From: Streptomyces sp. NBC_00775
GTDB taxonomy: Bacteria > Actinomycetota > Actinomycetes > Streptomycetales > Streptomycetaceae
Length of the DNA stretch: 64,000 bases
NCBI RefSeq assembly: GCF_036347135.1
Contig: NZ_CP108938.1
Coordinates: 7,812,001-7,876,000 of the forward strand
Reading direction: 5' to 3'
The position numbers and the translations under genes were made by a program. The notes beneath the pieces are model-generated. The model did no database searches, was not told the DNA's origin, and saw only the letters and a list, made by a program, of their open reading frames with translations. This document shows, in pieces, positions 61,355 to 64,000 of this stretch. Numbering within the stretch: the first letter of the stretch is position 1; every line of letters begins with the position of its first letter.

Positions 61355-61707
61355 GGTGGTGAAATCTCGCTTCCGTTGAAGTGGTGGTGGCCGAGTGGGG
61401 TGGGTCGACCGGGCCCGACGCCTGACCCTAGATCCGGCCTGTGGGGGCGGTCCCTACCGGGGTAGCGGTCTCGGGGAAGTCGCTGAGGTAAGTACCCGGG
61501 ACGAGCCTACGCTCGGGGCCGGGTTTCGCTCATTCCTGCGGGCGTTCACCGTCCGGTGGCGTCGTGTCCACTTCCCACCCCTCACTCCTGGTGACCTGAG
61601 CCACACTCATCGTGTTCCGGTGAGCGCGACGCTCACCGCTTCGCATCATTTCCACGGATCCTCCTCGGTTCGCCCGAAAGAGGATCTTCAAGGGGGAGGG
61701 ACAGAAA
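61355..61707. other. 353-base divergent promoter region pepA / deacetylase
   Basis: Contains one clear palindrome, GGTGAGCG-CGA-CGCTCACC at 61619-61637, 71 bases before the deacetylase start. GGGGGAGG about eight bases before the ATG is the deacetylase ribosome site. No gene seen. Confidence 0.55.
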
Positions 61708-63729
61708 ATGGCGCGTGCCACGCGCAGATGGAGAAACACGGCCGCTGTCTTAGCGGCCGCGAGCCTGCCGGTGCTGGGCCTGGGAGCGCCCGGCGCGTCC
61801 GCCGCGACCACGCCGCGCATCGATCTCAAGGTCCTGGTCATCGACAACGGCGCCGGCCAGGTCGGGGCCATCACCGCCGAGCTGAAGAGCACCGGCATCC
61901 CGTACACCACCGTCAATCTGGGCGACACGAGCCGCCCGGTCATCGACACCGCGTTCCTGAGCGACACGGTGAACGGCACCCCGCGGGCCAAGTACCAGGG
62001 TGTCGTCCTGCCGAACGAGGCACCGTTCGCCCCGGGTTCGGCCGAGCGGACCGCCCTGGAGACGTACGAGAAGACGTACGGCATTCCGCAGGTCGACGCC
62101 TACACCTGGGCCCATCCGGAGGTCGGTCTCGACTACACCGACCAGAACGGCGGCTGGTCGGGCGTGCTGGACGGGGCGCGCACCCAGGTCACCGCGGCCG
62201 GCCGGGCGGGCGCCTTCGGCTACCTCGACGGGCCGCTGACCTTCGAGGACAACGACCCGTCGGTGCAGGAGAGCTACGGTTACGCGGCCCACCCGAGGGA
62301 CGGGTTCACCAGCTATCTCGACGCGCCCACGGGTGGCACCCTGCTCGGCGAGTACGCGCACGACGGGCGCCGCGAACTCGTGCTGACCTTCGCGTACAAC
62401 CAGTACCAGCAGCAGTTCCGGGTCCTTGCCCGCGGTGTCGTCGAATGGCTGACCCAAGGCGTACACCTCGGGCAGAACCGCAACTACTTCTCGGTGCATG
62501 TCGACGACGTCTTCGCGCCCGACGCCCGCTGGGACACCACCGACAACTGCACACCGGGCGACTACGACTGCCAGTCCGGCGGCGCCACGACCACCGACAT
62601 CCGGATGACGGCGGCCGACGCGCAGTACGCGGCCCAGTGGGAGCAGGCCAACGGTTTCACCCTGGACATGGTCTACAACGCGGGCTCCGGTGAGGTGTGG
62701 AAGACCGAGAACGGCGGCACCGACGCGCTCGCCACCCAGCTGCTCGCCGACAAGGCCAAGTACCGCTGGGTGAACCACACCTACACGCACCTGTTCCTCG
62801 GCTGCCTCCAGGACGTCACCGTGGTCCCCTGGCAGTGCAGGAAGAACGCCGACGGAACCACCCAGTGGACGAGCCGCGCCGACATCTCCGGCGAGATCTC
62901 CGACAACTACAACTGGGGTGTCCAGAAGGGCCTTCCGCTCGACCGGACCGAACTGGTCACCGGTGAGCACTCGGGCCTGAAGACGCTGCCCCAGCAGCCC
63001 GACGACAACCCGAACCTCGCGGGCGCCCTCGCGGCGGGCGGCATCAAGTGGACGGGTTCCGACAACTCCCGTGAACCCGCCCAGCGTTCGGTCGGCAACG
63101 CGCTGACCGTGCCCCGCTATCCGATGAACGTGTACTACAACGCCGGTACGGCGGCCGAGATGGCCGACGAGTACAACTGGATCTACACCTCCAGGGCCGA
63201 CGGCGGCAGCGGCATCTGCGAGAACAACGCGACCTCCACGTGCCTGCCGGCGCCGCTGGACACCGCCACCGGCTATGCGGCGTACATCGTCCCGCTGGAG
63301 GCGCACACCGCCCTCGGGCACGTCATCACCAACGATCCGCGACCGCACTACGTCCACCAGTCCAACCTGGCCGAGGAGCGCATCCTCTACCCGGTCCTGG
63401 ACAAGGTGCTCGGCGACTACAAGGCGCTCTACGCCGACAACACCCCGCTGGTGAACCCCCGGCAGAGTGCGACCGGCACCGAGCTGCAGCGCCGAACCGC
63501 CTGGCAGACGGCCGTCGCGAACGGCAAGGTCACGGCGTACCGCGTCGGCACCACCGTCACCGTCACCGCCCCGTCCGGGACCCAGATCCCGGTGACCGCA
63601 CCCGAAGGGACCAAGAAGCAACTCCTGCTCGGCACCACCGCGTTCGGAACGCCGTACGCGGGTGAGCGCTCGGCCTGGACCACGCCGGAGCTCCTGCAGT
63701 CCGCTCTCAAGCTGACCCTGCCCGCGTAG
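61708..63729 (+). CDS. secreted Agd3-like (CE18) polysaccharide deacetylase
   Basis: 673 residues. Signal peptide to about residue 33 ('AAVLAAASLPVLGLGAPGAS'). An N-terminal carbohydrate-binding-like part precedes the deacetylase barrel. Metal and catalytic motifs: 'FSVHVDDVFAPDARW' (His264, Asp266, Asp267), 'WVNHTYTHLFLG' (His357, His361) and 'LVTGEHSGL'. This combination resembles Agd3 of Aspergillus, which deacetylates galactosaminogalactan (family CE18). The next gene is PelF-like, so the substrate is probably an exported GalNAc-rich polymer. Family assignment is by motif recognition only. Confidence 0.75.
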   Translation: MARATRRWRNTAAVLAAASLPVLGLGAPGASAATTPRIDLKVLVIDNGAGQVGAITAELKSTGIPYTTVNLGDTSRPVIDTAFLSDTVNGTPRAKYQGVVLPNEAPFAPGSAERTALETYEKTYGIPQVDAYTWAHPEVGLDYTDQNGGWSGVLDGARTQVTAAGRAGAFGYLDGPLTFEDNDPSVQESYGYAAHPRDGFTSYLDAPTGGTLLGEYAHDGRRELVLTFAYNQYQQQFRVLARGVVEWLTQGVHLGQNRNYFSVHVDDVFAPDARWDTTDNCTPGDYDCQSGGATTTDIRMTAADAQYAAQWEQANGFTLDMVYNAGSGEVWKTENGGTDALATQLLADKAKYRWVNHTYTHLFLGCLQDVTVVPWQCRKNADGTTQWTSRADISGEISDNYNWGVQKGLPLDRTELVTGEHSGLKTLPQQPDDNPNLAGALAAGGIKWTGSDNSREPAQRSVGNALTVPRYPMNVYYNAGTAAEMADEYNWIYTSRADGGSGICENNATSTCLPAPLDTATGYAAYIVPLEAHTALGHVITNDPRPHYVHQSNLAEERILYPVLDKVLGDYKALYADNTPLVNPRQSATGTELQRRTAWQTAVANGKVTAYRVGTTVTVTAPSGTQIPVTAPEGTKKQLLLGTTAFGTPYAGERSAWTTPELLQSALKLTLPA

Positions 63730-63740
63730 GGCACGGGCAG

Positions 63741-63792
63741 CTCAGCCGCACGACGCGCACCCCGGCCGTGACCGGCTGGGGTGCGTGCTGAG
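63741..63792 (+). terminator. weak hairpin after the deacetylase gene
   Basis: Outer CTCAGC/GCTGAG and inner GCACCCC/GGGGTGC pairs enclose a 14-base loop. It sits between the deacetylase and the PelF-like gene and could terminate partly. Confidence 0.4.
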
Positions 63793-63856
63793 CCGTAGTT
63801 GAACCGGGGGTCCGGGGGTGGCCCTCCGGGAAGAAACAGTCACAGGGGGAACGCGC

Positions 63857-64000
63857 GTGATGCGCAACGGCCGTCATGTCACCATGCTCACCGAAGGCAC
63901 CTATCCGCATGTCCACGGCGGGGTCAGCACCTGGTGCGACCAGCTCGTGAAGGGCATGCCGGAGGTCGACTTCCACATCGTCTCGCTCACCGGCAGCGGC
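63857..64000 (+). CDS. PelF-like glycosyltransferase, N-terminal part
   Basis: Only 48 residues before the window ends. 'VTMLTEGTYPHVHGGVSTWC' and 'QLVKGMPEVDFHIVSLTGSG' match the N-terminal domain (DUF3492) of PelF, a GT4 enzyme that polymerises GalNAc-rich Pel polysaccharide. AGGGGGA lies six bases before the GTG at 63857; the ATG at 63860 is an alternative. It follows the deacetylase in the same direction, the start of an exopolysaccharide cluster. Confidence 0.85.
   Translation, partial: MMRNGRHVTMLTEGTYPHVHGGVSTWCDQLVKGMPEVDFHIVSLTGSG

Noticed and set aside
1..64000. tRNA or rRNA genes
   Set aside because: No cloverleaf-like segment with a TTCGA/TTCAA T-loop and flanking stem was noticed by eye. 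A dedicated covariance search would be decisive.

Overview
The window is high-GC DNA with strong codon bias, frequent GTG starts and dense small operons, typical of a Streptomyces chromosome. Two glutamine synthetases (glnA and glnII), lipA/lipB and lipoate-dependent dehydrogenase genes lie together, as in the region around glnA (SCO2198) and glnII (SCO2210) of Streptomyces coelicolor, apparently in the opposite orientation; this synteny is recalled, not computed. I saw no rRNA, tRNA, CRISPR array or insertion sequence.

Layout. 0-5 kb: 3' end of a pullulanase, a small tautomerase, and a leftward operon of a predicted diiron protein, a flavin/2Fe-2S reductase and a TetR regulator with a palindrome at its promoter. 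4.4-13.7 kb: secreted FG-GAP propeller, a membrane protein with a sigma-factor-like cytoplasmic part, a lipoprotein, a DUF1996 secreted protein, a two-component system and an NAD-dependent epimerase. 13.8-18.6 kb: orphan winged-helix regulator with unannotated small reading frames upstream, DUF6891 protein, glnII with a GlnR box, DPBB-like secreted protein, ArsC-like protein. 19-26 kb: AlkZ-like protein, lipoprotein plus DUF2252 operon, a hydrolase-phosphotransferase fusion, htpX-pspAB. 27-35.7 kb: glnA with its GlnR box, RDD and DUF4191 membrane proteins, lipA, lipB, an NsdA-like regulator and a flavin oxidoreductase. 36-44 kb: mixed enzymes and regulators, a MarP-type protease and a PGRP amidase. 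44-48 kb: aceE and a GntR/FCD regulator with several palindromes between and around them.

48.7-56 kb is the most unusual block. It is a leftward, translationally overlapping operon of an LCAT-like lipase, a 1671-residue caspase-NACHT-TPR protein with a nearly identical repeat array, and a CHAT protease gene that is frameshifted and lacks its catalytic histidine. The architecture is that of NLR-like bacterial conflict or cell-death systems.

56-61.4 kb carries the housekeeping E2 (sucB), E3 (lpd) and leucyl aminopeptidase genes. The right edge opens a probable exopolysaccharide locus, an Agd3/CE18-like deacetylase followed by a PelF-like glycosyltransferase cut by the window end.

Working together: LipB and LipA make the lipoyl groups used by the E2 subunit, Lpd reoxidises them, and AceE feeds acetyl units in. 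GlnA and GlnII assimilate ammonium under GlnR. A dispersed repeat family with GC-rich hairpins occupies at least six intergenic regions and may serve as terminators.
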